A stretch of 64,000 bases of DNA, taken from NCBI GenBank assembly GCA_024685975.1, contig JAIBDZ010000002.1:1-64000 (forward strand), in the 5' to 3' direction. This document shows positions 18,876 through 30,711 of this stretch, piece after piece. The notes under the pieces are model-generated. The model was not told the origin of the DNA. It worked only from the letters and a program-made list of their open reading frames with translations, and searched no databases. The position numbers and the translations under genes are program-made. This stretch comes from Piscirickettsiaceae bacterium. GTDB lineage: Bacteria; Pseudomonadota; Gammaproteobacteria; Nitrosococcales; Methylophagaceae. Within the stretch, counting starts at the first letter, position 1. Each line of letters begins with the position of its first letter.

Positions 18876-20180
18876 CTAAGCAGCACCACTCGGTAAATAA
18901 TGCTCAATAAGTTGTGACATTGCTGTGCGAATGACATCAGAATCAATTCGCTCTAACACTTCAACCGCAAAAGCATGCGTCAAAACATTTCTCGCTGTTT
19001 TTTCGTCTAAACCGCGAGCTCTTAAGAAAAACAACTGATCTAAATCAAGCTGGCCTACGGTACTACCATGACCACACTTCACATCATCCGCATAGATTTC
19101 CATCTCAGGTTTTGTATCAATTTCACAACCGCGAGATAATAATAAATTATGGTTATATTGGTTTGAATCCGTTTTTTGAGCATCTTTATGCACAATCACT
19201 TTGCCATTAAAAACGGCATGGCATTGCTCATCCAACACCCCTTTATATAACTCATTACTGGTCGTATTCGGGACTAAATGATCAATACGCGTATGAGTAT
19301 CAGCATGTTGCTCGCCAGATAATAAATACATCCCATCCATTGTTGTATGAGCTTGCTCACCATTCAATCGACTATGCACGTCTGTTCTAGCCAAAGCTGC
19401 ACCTAGCGCTATATTGTGTGTCTGCCATGTACTCTTTGCCGCCTGATTAGCCGCAATAGTCGCAATATGAAAGGCTTGTTTTGATTCACGCTGTAATTTG
19501 CAATGAGTCAATATGGCTTGTTCAGCCAAAACTACTTCCGTCACAATATTATTTAAGCTCACACCATCCGATAGGCTCACATAATGTTCAACTACTTCAG
19601 CTTTAGCACCTTCATCTAACACCAACATATGACGTAAATGAGTGGCTAGCGCTTCCGTTTGGCCACTATTAATCACCAATAACTCAATCGGCTTATCAAC
19701 TGTAGTGTTGGCAGCGACATGCACCATCAAACCTTCTTTCATCAACAAAGTGTTTAGCGCGGTTAGTCCTGCTTTATCTAACGCGACCTGCTGACCCAGT
19801 TGTTGTTCAACCGAAGATAATGATTGCGAAAATGGTTGCACAGTCGCACCCGACGGCAAACCCTCTAATTTCGATAATTCCGCACGAAACACACCATCGA
19901 CAATAACAAAGCGATACGCATCATCTAATAAAGCTTTATCCGCAACATCTTGCTCACTGACCCCATCACCATTCACATCATGATTAAAATGCTGCTGCGA
20001 CAAAGACCATAGGCTAGTGTATTTCCAATCCTCTTCTTTTTTAGCAGGCAAACCAGCAGACTCAAACTGAGCTTGAGCATTTTGGCGCAAGGTTTGTAAC
20101 CAAGGTAACGTTTTGCCCGGCAAATCACCCTTTTCAGCAATACTGACAAAAGGTGTCGCCAGTTCTGTTAATTGCTTCAT
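18876..20180 (-). CDS. sufD: Fe-S assembly scaffold component SufD
   Basis: Component of the SufBC2D scaffold, 434 residues, with the right-handed beta-helix core and the C-terminal block [20 protein letters not shown] and [11 protein letters not shown] that define the SufB/SufD family. The ATG overlaps the sufC stop as ATGA. Paralogous to SufB, but the N-terminus ([21 protein letters not shown]) is SufD-like. Confidence 0.95.
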   Translation of the reverse strand: MKQLTELATPFVSIAEKGDLPGKTLPWLQTLRQNAQAQFESAGLPAKKEEDWKYTSLWSLSQQHFNHDVNGDGVSEQDVADKALLDDAYRFVIVDGVFRAELSKLEGLPSGATVQPFSQSLSSVEQQLGQQVALDKAGLTALNTLLMKEGLMVHVAANTTVDKPIELLVINSGQTEALATHLRHMLVLDEGAKAEVVEHYVSLSDGVSLNNIVTEVVLAEQAILTHCKLQRESKQAFHIATIAANQAAKSTWQTHNIALGAALARTDVHSRLNGEQAHTTMDGMYLLSGEQHADTHTRIDHLVPNTTSNELYKGVLDEQCHAVFNGKVIVHKDAQKTDSNQYNHNLLLSRGCEIDTKPEMEIYADDVKCGHGSTVGQLDLDQLFFLRARGLDEKTARNVLTHAFAVEVLERIDSDVIRTAMSQLIEHYLPSGAA

Positions 20181-20941
20181 GCTGGTTGACCTGCCATATG
20201 TTCAGCGACCCAACTATAGCCTTTTTTCTCAAGCTCTTTCGCAAGTTCTTTATCGCCTGATTTGACGATTTGACCATCGGATAAAACATGGACAAAATCT
20301 GGCACAATATAATCTAATAAACGTTGGTAATGCGTAATCATCACAACAGAACGTTCTGGCGAACGTAACGCATTCACACCTTCAGAGACAGTACGAAGTG
20401 CATCGATATCTAAGCCAGAATCTGTTTCATCTAAAATAGCTAAAGCCGGTTCTAACAAAGCCATTTGAAGAATTTCATTGCGTTTTTTCTCACCACCAGA
20501 GAAACCTTCATTAACACCGCGATATAAGAAGTCTTCATTCATATGCACTAACTTTAATTTTTCACGTACCAACGTCAAAAAGTCCATCGCATCCAACTCA
20601 TCTAAACCTTGATGTTCCCGTACTGCGTTTAATGCCGCTTTAAGCAAATACACATTACTGACACCTGGAATTTCAACAGGATATTGAAACGCTAAAAACA
20701 CACCACGACGTGCACGTTCTTCAGCGGCCAAATCTAATAAATTTTCTTCTTTAAAAATGACTTCGCCTTGCGTAATTTCATACCCATCACGACCGGCTAA
20801 TACATTAGATAAGGTACTTTTACCCGCACCATTTGGGCCCATAATGGCATGGACTTCACCAGGGTTTACCGTCAAATTAATTCCTTTCAGAATCGCTTTG
20901 CCATCAACACTGGCATGGAGGTTTTTAATTTCTAACATCAT
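20177..20941 (-). CDS. sufC: Fe-S assembly ATPase SufC
   Basis: ABC-type ATPase of the SufBC2D complex. Walker [10 protein letters not shown] is at about residues 35-43, the ABC signature is [12 protein letters not shown], and Walker B ends in LDETDSGLD. The reading frame opens GTG-ATG-ATG; I choose the first ATG (20941) because the AAAGAGAG Shine-Dalgarno immediately precedes and overlaps the GTG. The second ATG at 20938 is equally possible. About 254 residues. Confidence 0.96.
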   Translation of the reverse strand: MMLEIKNLHASVDGKAILKGINLTVNPGEVHAIMGPNGAGKSTLSNVLAGRDGYEITQGEVIFKEENLLDLAAEERARRGVFLAFQYPVEIPGVSNVYLLKAALNAVREHQGLDELDAMDFLTLVREKLKLVHMNEDFLYRGVNEGFSGGEKKRNEILQMALLEPALAILDETDSGLDIDALRTVSEGVNALRSPERSVVMITHYQRLLDYIVPDFVHVLSDGQIVKSGDKELAKELEKKGYSWVAEHMAGQPA

Positions 20942-21000
20942 CACTCTCTTTTAAAAGTCTTAGCGCTAAGCGCTGTATAGTCTCATCTTGCTCAGGGAAT

Positions 21001-22449
21001 TTAACCAACTGAGCCTTCTAACGATAACCCTAATAAGTTTTGTGCTTCAACAGCGAATTCCATTGGCAATTGATGAATCACTTCCTTACAAAACCCATTC
21101 ACAATCATCGACACAGCATCTTCCATGTCCATGCCGCGTTGCTGGCAATAGAACAATTGATCTTCACTGATTTTAGACGTAGACGCTTCATGTTCTACTT
21201 GGGCTGTTGGATTTTTCACTTCGATATATGGGAAAGTGTGGGCAGCACAAGTATCTCCCATTAATAAAGAATCACACTCAGTATAGTTTCGTGCATTTTC
21301 TGCATTAGGACCGACACGCACCAGACCACGATAAGCATTGCTTGAGCGTCCAGCTGAAATCCCTTTAGAAATGATTGTAGAACTGGTGTTTTTACCAAGA
21401 TGAATCATTTTGGTACCCGTATCAGCCTGTTGCAAATTATTGGTCACAGCAACAGAATAAAACTCACCAACCGAATTATCACCTTGCAAAATCACACTTG
21501 GGTATTTCCACGTAATCGCAGATCCAGTTTCAACTTGTGTCCATGACACCTTAGAGCTCTCACCACGGCAAGCAGCACGTTTTGTCACGAAATTATAGAT
21601 ACCACCGACACCATTTTCATCGCCTGGGTACCAATTTTGCACTGTCGAATATTTAATCTCAGCACGCTCATTCGCTACCAACTCAACAACCGCAGCATGT
21701 AATTGATTTTCATCCCGCATAGGAGCCGTACAGCCTTCCAGATAACTGACATAAGCATCATCATCTGCAATGATTAAAGTCCGTTCAAATTGACCGGTAT
21801 TGGCAGCATTAATACGGAAATAAGTTGATAACTCCATCGGGCAACGGGTGCCTTTTGGAATATAAACGAATGAACCATCACTAAATACAGCCGAGTTCAA
21901 CGCGGCGTAATAGTTATCACGATATGACACCACACTACCTAAGTATTTCTGCACCAATTCTGGATGCTGTTTCACTGCTTTAGAAAACGGCATAAAGATA
22001 ATGCCTTCTTCGGCTAATTTATCTTGAAACGTATTCGCGACAGAGACACTATCAAAAACGGCATCAACGGCAACACCTGCAAGACGTGCTCGCTCTTCTA
22101 ATGGCACGCCTAACTTTTCATAGGTCTTTAATAATTCAGGATCAACTTCATCTAAACTTTTAGGACCATCTGTTTTCTTTTTAGGCGCAGAATAATAACT
22201 AATATCTTGATAATTAATTTCAGGATAATCAACATGTGCCCACTCAGGTGTTTCTAGCGTCAACCAATGACGATAAGCCGCTAATCGCCACTCGAGCATA
22301 AACTCTGGTTCGCCTTTGATACGTGAGATTTCTCGCACAATATCTTCACTTAACCCAGGCGGCAAGCTATCTGATTCAATATCCGTTATAAACCCTGCTG
22401 AATAATCATTAGGTACAAACTCATTTATTTGTTGTTTTTGTTCAGCCAT
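21001..22449 (-). CDS. sufB: Fe-S assembly scaffold SufB
   Basis: Main scaffold subunit on which the nascent cluster is assembled. 482 residues from ATG 22449 ([11 protein letters not shown]); the longer frame adds nine residues inside the regulator gene with no better ribosome site. Typical blocks include [30 protein letters not shown] and [14 protein letters not shown]. It overlaps the end of the regulator gene by 8 nt, so regulator and scaffold are co-translated. A 59-nt gap before sufC holds the small palindrome TTAGCGCTAA. Confidence 0.97.
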   Translation of the reverse strand: MAEQKQQINEFVPNDYSAGFITDIESDSLPPGLSEDIVREISRIKGEPEFMLEWRLAAYRHWLTLETPEWAHVDYPEINYQDISYYSAPKKKTDGPKSLDEVDPELLKTYEKLGVPLEERARLAGVAVDAVFDSVSVANTFQDKLAEEGIIFMPFSKAVKQHPELVQKYLGSVVSYRDNYYAALNSAVFSDGSFVYIPKGTRCPMELSTYFRINAANTGQFERTLIIADDDAYVSYLEGCTAPMRDENQLHAAVVELVANERAEIKYSTVQNWYPGDENGVGGIYNFVTKRAACRGESSKVSWTQVETGSAITWKYPSVILQGDNSVGEFYSVAVTNNLQQADTGTKMIHLGKNTSSTIISKGISAGRSSNAYRGLVRVGPNAENARNYTECDSLLMGDTCAAHTFPYIEVKNPTAQVEHEASTSKISEDQLFYCQQRGMDMEDAVSMIVNGFCKEVIHQLPMEFAVEAQNLLGLSLEGSVG

Positions 22450-22936
22450 GAATGTCACCATCTTGTTGTATAGCACCCTTTTGCTGAGATGCAGAAGGGT
22501 AAAAATGTATAGGGCTAGCCGTATTAGCTTGAGTGCGAGTAATTAACATATCTGATAATTTCACCTCATCTAAAGCATGATATACAGCATGATTAATGCG
22601 ATCCCAATTGGTTTGCACATCACAATGCAATGCTTGTTCGCAGTGGCTTTCCGTGCTCACACATTCTGTTAATGCAATCGGTCCTTCGATAGCGGTAATC
22701 ACTTCGGCAATAGAAATAGTCTCTGCTGCTCGACTTAAACTATAGCCGCCATGTGCACCACGTTCAGAAGATAACAAACCACTTTGACACAAGGCCTTCA
22801 GTACTTTCCTTACCGTAGGTAATGGCACCATCACAGCCTCAGCTAATGCCTGAGCACTATATTGAGCGGCAGTATTTTCAGCCAAATGACTCATCAATAC
22901 AATGCCGTAATCTGTTAATTTTCCCATGCGTAGCAT
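22442..22936 (-). CDS. Rrf2-family SUF operon regulator with Fe-S cysteines
   Basis: A 164-residue winged-helix repressor of the Rrf2 family. The DNA-binding domain includes [19 protein letters not shown] and the wing GAHGGYSL; three cysteines at C92, C99 and C105 ([14 protein letters not shown]) can hold a cluster as in IscR. The variant found at the head of suf operons in xanthomonads and relatives is the best match. GGAGGG lies 5 nt before the ATG. It probably represses its own promoter, which contains a palindrome over the -10. Confidence 0.93.
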   Translation of the reverse strand: MLRMGKLTDYGIVLMSHLAENTAAQYSAQALAEAVMVPLPTVRKVLKALCQSGLLSSERGAHGGYSLSRAAETISIAEVITAIEGPIALTECVSTESHCEQALHCDVQTNWDRINHAVYHALDEVKLSDMLITRTQANTASPIHFYPSASQQKGAIQQDGDIHG

Positions 22937-22954
22937 GACTGCCCTCCTAATATG

Positions 22955-22988
22955 GGACTATTATAGTCCTATTTAAATGAATAACCAA
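22955..22988 (-). promoter_or_regulatory. suf operon promoter with Rrf2-type operator
   Basis: On the minus strand TTGGTT (22983-22988) and TATAAT (22960-22965) are spaced by 17 nt. The -10 lies inside the inverted repeat GGACTA-TTA-TAGTCC (22955-22969). The repeat resembles IscR type 1 operators (core GACT...AGTC), and its position would block polymerase binding when occupied. Confidence 0.8.
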
Positions 22989-23107
22989 GTCGCACACAGG
23001 GTTATTTATTTTTAAAGTTATGAGACAATACCAAGATTGAACTTTTTACCCGCTTGTTTAGACTAACAGGCTGAACTCACTACTATATAAAAAATAGGAT
23101 AGAAAAT

Positions 23108-23782
23108 ATGACACTTAAATCACTTGCCCTTTTGCCAGTCTTATTAACAGCACCTCTTATGGCAACTGCAGCTGACATCGAGTCTGAACAAGAACAATTA
23201 AGCTATATTTTTGGTGTTCAAGTTGGTCAAGGCTTAAAAGCAGAAGGCATGGAGATTGATATGGATGCTTTCACAGCCGGCATCGAAGACATGCTAGAAG
23301 GTAATCAACCACAAATCGATCAAGAAACAGCCCAAAAAGTGGTTCAAGCTTACCAAAAAAAGACACAACAGAAAAAAGCTGAAATTGCAGCTAAAAAACG
23401 TCACGAATCAGATGAATTCTTAGCGAAAAATGCAAAAGAAGAAGGCGTCAAAGTGACAGCAACCGGCTTACAATACAAAATCATTAAAGCAGGCTCTGGT
23501 CAATCACCGACTTCTAACGATAAAGTTGTCGCCCATTACACTGGTAAATTACTCGACGGCACAGTATTCGATAGTTCACATGACCGCGGTGAACCAGCGA
23601 CATTCCCAGTTTCAGGTGTGATTAAAGGTTGGCAAGAAGCCTTACCAATGATGAAAGAAGGTGGTCATTGGCAAATCGTTGTCCCGGCTAACTTAGCCTA
23701 TGGCGACCAAGGTGTTGGTAACCTAATCGGACCAAACGAAACCTTAATGTTTGATATTGAATTAGTCTCAATCGAAAAATAA
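23108..23782 (+). CDS. Periplasmic FKBP-type peptidyl-prolyl isomerase (FkpA/Mip type)
   Basis: 224 residues with a signal peptide (1-21, ending MATAA), an alpha-helical dimerisation domain (about 25-115, rich in Q and K) and a C-terminal FKBP domain (about 130-222: VVAHYTGKLLDGTVFDSS, GVIKGWQEAL, NLAYGDQG). Such proteins are outer-envelope foldases of the FkpA/Mip/FklB group. It is a single-gene unit: divergent from the suf regulator, with a terminator directly after. Confidence 0.93.
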   Translation: MTLKSLALLPVLLTAPLMATAADIESEQEQLSYIFGVQVGQGLKAEGMEIDMDAFTAGIEDMLEGNQPQIDQETAQKVVQAYQKKTQQKKAEIAAKKRHESDEFLAKNAKEEGVKVTATGLQYKIIKAGSGQSPTSNDKVVAHYTGKLLDGTVFDSSHDRGEPATFPVSGVIKGWQEALPMMKEGGHWQIVVPANLAYGDQGVGNLIGPNETLMFDIELVSIEK

Positions 23783-23796
23783 TCGCAGCATCATAC

Positions 23797-23833
23797 AAAA
23801 AGGCCGTATCTAGCAATAGATATGGCCTTTTTT
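23797..23833. terminator. Bidirectional terminator between FKBP and ampD
   Basis: AGGCCGTATCTA (23801-23812) pairs with TAGATATGGCCT (23817-23828) with one G-U pair and a GCAA tetraloop. A-run before and T-run after (23828-23833) allow function for both convergent genes. Confidence 0.92.
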
Positions 23834-23844
23834 ATTTTATCTCC

Positions 23845-24423
23845 TTATACATCATCACCGTCATCGACAGTTTGTTCTAGTAACAACGCATTCAATTTTT
23901 CCCAGTCAAAGTAAGGACCTGGATCAGTTTTCCGTCCTGGTGCAATATCCGAATGACCTTTTATCTGTCGTGTATTCAATCCTGGATAGTGTGAGCAAAG
24001 TAATAACACTAATTCGGCTAAGCGTTCATATTGACTTTGTTCAAAATAGTGATCATCACATCCTTCTAACTCGATCCCAACCGTAAAATCATTACAGCGT
24101 TCTTTTCCAGCCCATTGAGAGACACCGGCATGCCAAGCGCGTTGTTGAAAAGGGACATATTGAATCAGTTCTCCATCTCGACGAATCAGCACATGACTAG
24201 AGACTTTCATATCGGATATGGTTTGAAAATAAGGGTGTGCAGAGGGATCTAACTGATTCATAAATAAATCATTTATCCAGCCTCCTCCAAACTCGCCTGG
24301 TGGCAAACTAATATTATGAATAACAATACCGGTGATATCACATTCTATAGGGCGATCATCTTGATTAGGCGAATGACGATAATTTCCCCCTTTGATCAAG
24401 CCTGTTTGTCTATCTAACTCCAT
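23845..24423 (-). CDS. ampD: N-acetyl-anhydromuramyl-L-alanine amidase AmpD
   Basis: Cytoplasmic zinc amidase that removes the stem peptide from anhydro-muropeptides in cell-wall recycling. H36, H157 and D167 are the expected zinc ligands (VIHNIS, KGHSDIAPGRKTDPG), and E118/K165 fit the catalytic positions. I use ATG 24423: the upstream in-frame GTG-AGG-AGG-GCT stretch is itself the Shine-Dalgarno. This gives 192 residues. It has no signal peptide. NagZ, which acts just before it in the pathway, is encoded at 42062. Confidence 0.94.
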   Translation of the reverse strand: MELDRQTGLIKGGNYRHSPNQDDRPIECDITGIVIHNISLPPGEFGGGWINDLFMNQLDPSAHPYFQTISDMKVSSHVLIRRDGELIQYVPFQQRAWHAGVSQWAGKERCNDFTVGIELEGCDDHYFEQSQYERLAELVLLLCSHYPGLNTRQIKGHSDIAPGRKTDPGPYFDWEKLNALLLEQTVDDGDDV

Positions 24424-24558
24424 CGCAGCCCTCCTCACACTTTATTCCATCATACTCGATTGTATTACGACGGTGACAATTCAACTTGTTGACCGTTGTA
24501 TGATCTAAAAATTTTCATGAAAAAGATAGAAAATTATGTTGTCAGCAGTTAATCTTCA

Positions 24559-25431
24559 ATGTTCTTATCTACAATCGTTACTAACAATATGACCCTCATG
24601 AATACCATTCCCGCTGACACTATTGCTTCTCAAGTGACATTAGCCCTTGCTGAAGATGTCGGTCAACAAGACTTAACCGCCGACTTAATTCCTGTTAGCA
24701 CAATGGCAACAGCTACTATTATCAATCGAGAGCCAGCCACGTTATGTGGTCAAGACTGGCTAAATGAAGTGTTCAAACAAGTTGATGAAACAATAAAGGT
24801 GACATGGCAGTTCAACGATGGCGATACGTTAAAATCAGACAGTATTATTTGCGAACTCTCAGGTCCTGCTCGTAGCCTTCTGACAGGCGAACGAACAGCA
24901 ATGAACTACCTTCAAACCTTATCCGCAACAGCAACGCTCAGCCAACAATATGCCGCACAAGTCAGTGATTTAAAAATACAGATTCTCGATACGCGAAAAA
25001 CCATTCCAGGTTTACGCTTAGCGCAAAAATATGCCGTACGTTGTGGCGGGTGTCATAATCACAGAATAGGCCTTTATGATGGCATTTTAATCAAAGAAAA
25101 TCATATTAATGCCGCAGGTTCCGTCACTGATGCTATCTCACATGCAAGGCGCCTTCACCCAACTATCGCCATTGAGGTTGAAGTCGAAAATATAATGGAA
25201 TTAGAACAGGCTTTAGCAGGAAAAGCAGACATCATTTTATTAGATAATTTCGATCTGCCTTTGTTAGAACAAGCCGTTACTTTAACGCAAGGACGAGCCT
25301 TATTAGAAGCATCAGGTAATGTGAGTTTAGAGACCATTCGGCCTATTGCATTAACCGGCGTTGATCGTATTTCAGTTGGTGCATTAACAAAGCATGTCAA
25401 CGCCATCGACTTATCTATGCGCTTTCAATAG
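24559..25431 (+). CDS. nadC: Nicotinate-nucleotide pyrophosphorylase (QPRTase)
   Basis: Converts quinolinate and PRPP to nicotinate mononucleotide in NAD synthesis. Family blocks: AEDVGQQDLTADLIP, ERTAMNYLQTLS, LDTRKTIPGLRLAQKYAV and CGGCHNHRIGLYDGILIKENH. The frame opens at ATG 24559, but the true start may be ATG 24589 or 24598, since the conserved part begins just after and no site has a good Shine-Dalgarno. It converges with cysG, with only 2 nt between stop codons and no hairpin. AmpD is its common neighbour. Confidence 0.94.
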   Translation: MFLSTIVTNNMTLMNTIPADTIASQVTLALAEDVGQQDLTADLIPVSTMATATIINREPATLCGQDWLNEVFKQVDETIKVTWQFNDGDTLKSDSIICELSGPARSLLTGERTAMNYLQTLSATATLSQQYAAQVSDLKIQILDTRKTIPGLRLAQKYAVRCGGCHNHRIGLYDGILIKENHINAAGSVTDAISHARRLHPTIAIEVEVENIMELEQALAGKADIILLDNFDLPLLEQAVTLTQGRALLEASGNVSLETIRPIALTGVDRISVGALTKHVNAIDLSMRFQ

Positions 25432-25433
25432 CG

Positions 25434-26828
25434 TTACGCTGTGACATTAAACCATTGCAAAGAGTGATGTAAACGCACAACGTCACCAATAATAATCATT
25501 GTGGGTGCAACCGGTTGCTCTTTTTCAGCAACAGCAGGCAACTCAGCAATCGTACTCACCCAAACGCGTTGGCGTTCAGTTGTACCTTGTTGAACTAAAG
25601 CAGCAGGTTTATCAGCCGCCATACCATGTTGTTGTAATCGACGGCTTAGCACGGGTAAACCACCTAACCCCATATAAACAACAACAGTTTGATGGGGCTG
25701 AACTAATGTTTCCCAATTAAGATCTAATTCACCCGCTTTTAATTGTCCGGTGACAAAAATACAACTTTGCGAATACTCTCGATGTGTCAAAGGGATCCCA
25801 GCATAACTCGCACAACCTGAGGCAGCTGTCACACCTGGCACGACTTGAAAAGGCACTTGCTCTGACGCTAAGGTCGCAATCTCTTCTCCACCACGGCCAA
25901 AAATAAAGGGATCGCCACCTTTAAGCCGAAGAACACGTTTCCCTTTTTTAGCTTCGTTTAATAACAATTGGTTGATCTCTTCTTGTCGCACCGCATGCCA
26001 ATCGCGTTGTTTCCCGACATAAACTTGTTCTGCTTCGCGCCGCACTAAGCTCAGTACTTCTTGGCTAACCAAACGATCATAAAACACAATATCCGCTTGC
26101 TGCATCAACCGAAGTGCTTTAAATGTTAATAATTCTGGATCACCCGGCCCCGCACCGACAAGATAAACCTCGCCTATTTCTAAGGCATCATTACTGGTAT
26201 TTTCTAGCGTCGCTTTTAAAACTTGCTCACCCAGTGCTTCCCGCCCAGTTAAGACATGTTCAGCAACAGCACCTTGCAGCACCGTCTCCCAAAAACGACG
26301 ACGTTGAGGTAATGTCGAAAACCGCGCTTTCACTGCATCTCGATAACGGCCAACCAATGTTGCCAGATGGCCATAAGTCGGTGGGATCAGTGTTTCTAAT
26401 CGTGCACGTAATTGCCTTGCTAAAATAGGAGACGCACCACCACTTGATACTGCAACAACAATAGGGGATCGGTCTAGAATCGAAGGCAAAATAAAGTCAC
26501 ACAGCTCAGGACTATCTGCAACATTAATCAACACTTTTTGGGATTTGGCCTGTTGATAAACAGCATGATTAACGTCATCTTTATCAGTTGCAGCAATGAC
26601 TAAGCGATATACGCTCATGTCAATATGGTCTTCAAAGCTATCGGCTATCCAATGGACTTGTTTGTTATCAACTAACTGCTGTGATGCTTCTGATAACTGT
26701 GGCGCCAACATGGTAACAGTCGCTTGAGCACGACGAAGTAGACCCGCTTTACGTGCCGCAATATCACCGCCCCCCACGACCAAACAATCTTGTTGTTTCA
26801 CATCGAGGAAGATCGGCAAATTATCCAT
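25434..26828 (-). CDS. cysG: Bifunctional/trifunctional sirohaem synthase CysG
   Basis: N-terminal precorrin-2 dehydrogenase and sirohydrochlorin ferrochelatase (VVGGGDIAARKAGLL near residue 18, D105, S128 in VSSGGASP), C-terminal uroporphyrinogen-III methyltransferase (GAGPGDPELLT, GGDPFIFGRGGEE). Sirohaem is needed for sulphite and nitrite reductases. Start ATG 26828, 5 nt after AAGGACC, gives 464 residues, close to the usual 457; ATG 26831 is nearly as good. It overlaps truD by 8 nt. Confidence 0.95.
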   Translation of the reverse strand: MDNLPIFLDVKQQDCLVVGGGDIAARKAGLLRRAQATVTMLAPQLSEASQQLVDNKQVHWIADSFEDHIDMSVYRLVIAATDKDDVNHAVYQQAKSQKVLINVADSPELCDFILPSILDRSPIVVAVSSGGASPILARQLRARLETLIPPTYGHLATLVGRYRDAVKARFSTLPQRRRFWETVLQGAVAEHVLTGREALGEQVLKATLENTSNDALEIGEVYLVGAGPGDPELLTFKALRLMQQADIVFYDRLVSQEVLSLVRREAEQVYVGKQRDWHAVRQEEINQLLLNEAKKGKRVLRLKGGDPFIFGRGGEEIATLASEQVPFQVVPGVTAASGCASYAGIPLTHREYSQSCIFVTGQLKAGELDLNWETLVQPHQTVVVYMGLGGLPVLSRRLQQHGMAADKPAALVQQGTTERQRVWVSTIAELPAVAEKEQPVAPTMIIIGDVVRLHHSLQWFNVTA

Positions 26829-27900
26829 CATTAGGTCCTTTTTCTCGTTGTAACAGATCAGCATCACTTATTATGGCTAATTCACGTAGCACCGCTGTCG
26901 CATAGCAGCCTGCGGGTAAAAAGAATGACAGTTCAACCGCATCCTTTTCTATTTGCCATTGAAACTGCTCAGGAAACAAACGTAAAGAGCGTCGCTCTTG
27001 CTTTAAACCCGCTTTTTCTAACCCTAATTGCCAATCAGACCACAATGCTAAAGATTGTTGTTCAATCGTCAAGCATGCATGAGTAGATTGATTCTCACCA
27101 CGTCCCCATAAGGGTCCGGTTGGATGAATATCCATTGCTTTTAGGCGAGAACATAACGTTTCATCAACCTCAGTGATTGAAAACAAACTTGCACGCGTCC
27201 CCGCAAGCAATACCTGCTCACCAATCAATAATTGGTTCCAACTATCGTGCTCTATGCGTTGAGATAAAACCCAGTTAAACAACCATGATCGTGCTGAAGA
27301 TAGGTATAAACTTTTTTGATGACGTTTTTTAGGTCCTCGGCCGGTTTCAAACCATTGCGCTACTCGTCGTAGATTATTGCCTTCATGACCAAAACGTTGC
27401 TCAGCATAATAATTCGGTACACCTTGCTCCGCAACGGTCTTTAAACGTTGTTGCCAAAGTGACTCATCACCCGAGACTGACGTTAAGCGTAATTGAAAAC
27501 GGTTACCAGACAGCACACCACGTCGTAGCTTTTTACCATGACGTGTCACTGTCAGTATGTCGACGCCTTCAATTTCTAACGCAAACCAATCCGGCTCAGA
27601 CACCCCTTCTAACTTAATACTAAACCACTGCGTTGTAATTGCATGACGATCTTTTAAACCGGCATAACCAACATCCAATTGAGGCACGCCTGCATAGGAC
27701 GCCAATTGCCTAGCAAGCCATTCAGTATTGATACCTTGTTTACGAATCAATAACCAAGCATGGCCACCTTCACCATCGGGTTCGAATGGCAATACTTCTT
27801 CGACTTGGAAATCGCTTTCTTGTGCGCGAATAACAGCAGAGCATTGTTCAATATTCGCTTGAACTCGTGCTAACCGTTGAAAATCAACATGGCGTTCCAT
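26821..27900 (-). CDS. truD: tRNA pseudouridine-13 synthase TruD
   Basis: Converts U13 of tRNA-Glu to pseudouridine. The catalytic aspartate is D84 in GYAGLKDRHA; NRFQLRL and NYYAEQRFG blocks are also present. 359 residues from ATG 27900, which shares a base with the ispF stop (TGATG). An in-frame TTG one codon upstream is less likely. Confidence 0.95.
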   Translation of the reverse strand: MERHVDFQRLARVQANIEQCSAVIRAQESDFQVEEVLPFEPDGEGGHAWLLIRKQGINTEWLARQLASYAGVPQLDVGYAGLKDRHAITTQWFSIKLEGVSEPDWFALEIEGVDILTVTRHGKKLRRGVLSGNRFQLRLTSVSGDESLWQQRLKTVAEQGVPNYYAEQRFGHEGNNLRRVAQWFETGRGPKKRHQKSLYLSSARSWLFNWVLSQRIEHDSWNQLLIGEQVLLAGTRASLFSITEVDETLCSRLKAMDIHPTGPLWGRGENQSTHACLTIEQQSLALWSDWQLGLEKAGLKQERRSLRLFPEQFQWQIEKDAVELSFFLPAGCYATAVLRELAIISDADLLQREKGPNDG

Positions 27901-28376
27901 CAAGACAGCGGCTGTAATAAGGCGACGGCATGAGCCGAAATACCTTCTTTACGCCCCGTAAAACCTAATGATTCGGTCGTGGTGGCTTTAATATTTAATG
28001 CCGATTCCATGATATGACAATCTGCTGATAAAAGGCGACGCATATCCGGTATGAAAGGGGCTAATTTAGGCGCTTGTGCAACAACCGTGCTATCAATATT
28101 CGTTATTCCCCAGCCTTGTTGTTGCAAATCATGCACGACACGCCGTAATAATTCTCGACTATCAATATCTAAAAATGCATCATCCGTATCAGGAAAGTGA
28201 TGGCCAATATCCCATAACCCTGCAGCTCCTAATAGAGCATCACAGATTGCATGAATCAATACATCACCATCTGAATGTGCTTCAAGACCAAACTCATAAG
28301 GTATTGTGACGCCGCCAATAATCAGCATTTTATCATCACAAAAGCGATGCACATCATAACCATGACCTATTCTCAT
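27900..28376 (-). CDS. ispF: 2-C-methyl-D-erythritol 2,4-cyclodiphosphate synthase IspF
   Basis: MEP-pathway enzyme producing the cyclic diphosphate used for isoprenoids. The metal ligands D8 and H10 are in GHGYDVHRF, and the [20 protein letters not shown] block is intact. 158 residues, normal length. It is linked by one-base TGATG overlaps to ispD before and truD after. Confidence 0.97.
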   Translation of the reverse strand: MRIGHGYDVHRFCDDKMLIIGGVTIPYEFGLEAHSDGDVLIHAICDALLGAAGLWDIGHHFPDTDDAFLDIDSRELLRRVVHDLQQQGWGITNIDSTVVAQAPKLAPFIPDMRRLLSADCHIMESALNIKATTTESLGFTGRKEGISAHAVALLQPLS

Positions 28377-29074
28377 CAGGATACCTCAGATTGTTGTTTT
28401 AAAAACCATTCAGCCATGATGAGATCCTGTGGCACGGTGATTTTAATATTATCGCTATGTCCCATGACCATAACAGGTTTTAATCCGAGAAATTCAATTG
28501 CACTGGCTTCATCTGTAATGCGCTCACCTGCCATCAGAGCTTGTTCAATAGCAGATTTCAATTGCCTTAAGCGAAACATTTGAGGAGTACAAGCCCGCCA
28601 CAATTGACGTCTATCGACCGTTTCGCTAATCACGTCATTGCTGTCTGTACGCTTCATCGTATCTGTTACAGGCACACCTAAAATGCCACCTACGGGATGT
28701 TCAGCAAGTTGCTGTAACATGGCATCAATATCTTGGAGCCGAACACAAGGTCTAGCCGCATCATGCACTAAAACCCAAGGGTCATCCGTTGTGTTTTCAG
28801 ATAATGTGCTCAATGCGTTAAGGACAGAATCTGCACGACTTTCACCACCTTGCGATACTAGCAATGAACAATCAAACGTCATCTTAAGCTCAGGCCACCA
28901 AACATCATTGGGCGCAATGGCCACGACAATGCCATCAATATCAGGGTGAAGAGCTAAACGCGTCAGCGTCTGTTCGAGAATGGTTTTATCGCCTAATGGT
29001 AAATATTGTTTTGGCCGTGTTGATTGCATACGCTCGCCTAAACCAGCAGCAGGAATCACAGCCCAAAACCCCAT
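28376..29074 (-). CDS. ispD: MEP cytidylyltransferase IspD
   Basis: Couples CTP with 2-C-methyl-D-erythritol 4-phosphate. The nucleotide loop [19 protein letters not shown] lies near the N-terminus, and [11 protein letters not shown] and TDEASAIE are characteristic. 232 residues. The ATG overlaps the ftsB stop by one base. IspD and IspF act two steps apart in the same pathway. Confidence 0.97.
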   Translation of the reverse strand: MGFWAVIPAAGLGERMQSTRPKQYLPLGDKTILEQTLTRLALHPDIDGIVVAIAPNDVWWPELKMTFDCSLLVSQGGESRADSVLNALSTLSENTTDDPWVLVHDAARPCVRLQDIDAMLQQLAEHPVGGILGVPVTDTMKRTDSNDVISETVDRRQLWRACTPQMFRLRQLKSAIEQALMAGERITDEASAIEFLGLKPVMVMGHSDNIKITVPQDLIMAEWFLKQQSEVS

Positions 29075-29358
29075 TAAGGTGTCTCCTTTTTTTCGATGAT
29101 CTGAAAAAAAGTTTCATTCTCCTTAATCATGCCAAGTTCACTTCTGGCACGTTCTTCTATCGCATCCAAACCACTTTTTAAGTCTTGCACTTCTGCGGTA
29201 AGCACTTGATTTCGCTCCGCTAGCTTTGCATTTTCTTCTGTTTGCACAGCTACAGAACGATTTAAATGTAAAACAGAAGGAAGGCCCGCATGACTAAACC
29301 AAAGCCGATATTGTAATAATACTAATATCACCGTCAGAACAATCATTAGGGCCTTCAT
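29074..29358 (-). CDS. ftsB: Cell division protein FtsB
   Basis: Small bitopic divisome protein: a single membrane helix (about residues 3-20, LMIVLTVILVLLQYRLW) followed by a coiled coil (EENAKLAERNQVLTAEVQDL) that partners FtsL and FtsQ. 94 residues from ATG 29358; the TTG one codon earlier is unlikely. It lies between eno and ispD, its standard place in gammaproteobacteria. Confidence 0.93.
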   Translation of the reverse strand: MKALMIVLTVILVLLQYRLWFSHAGLPSVLHLNRSVAVQTEENAKLAERNQVLTAEVQDLKSGLDAIEERARSELGMIKENETFFQIIEKKETP

Positions 29359-29371
29359 CAATGAACGATCT

Positions 29372-30673
<1,302 letters not shown>

Positions 30674-30711
30674 TTAACTAGAATAACTAAGCTATTAATT
30701 AATAAAATAAA

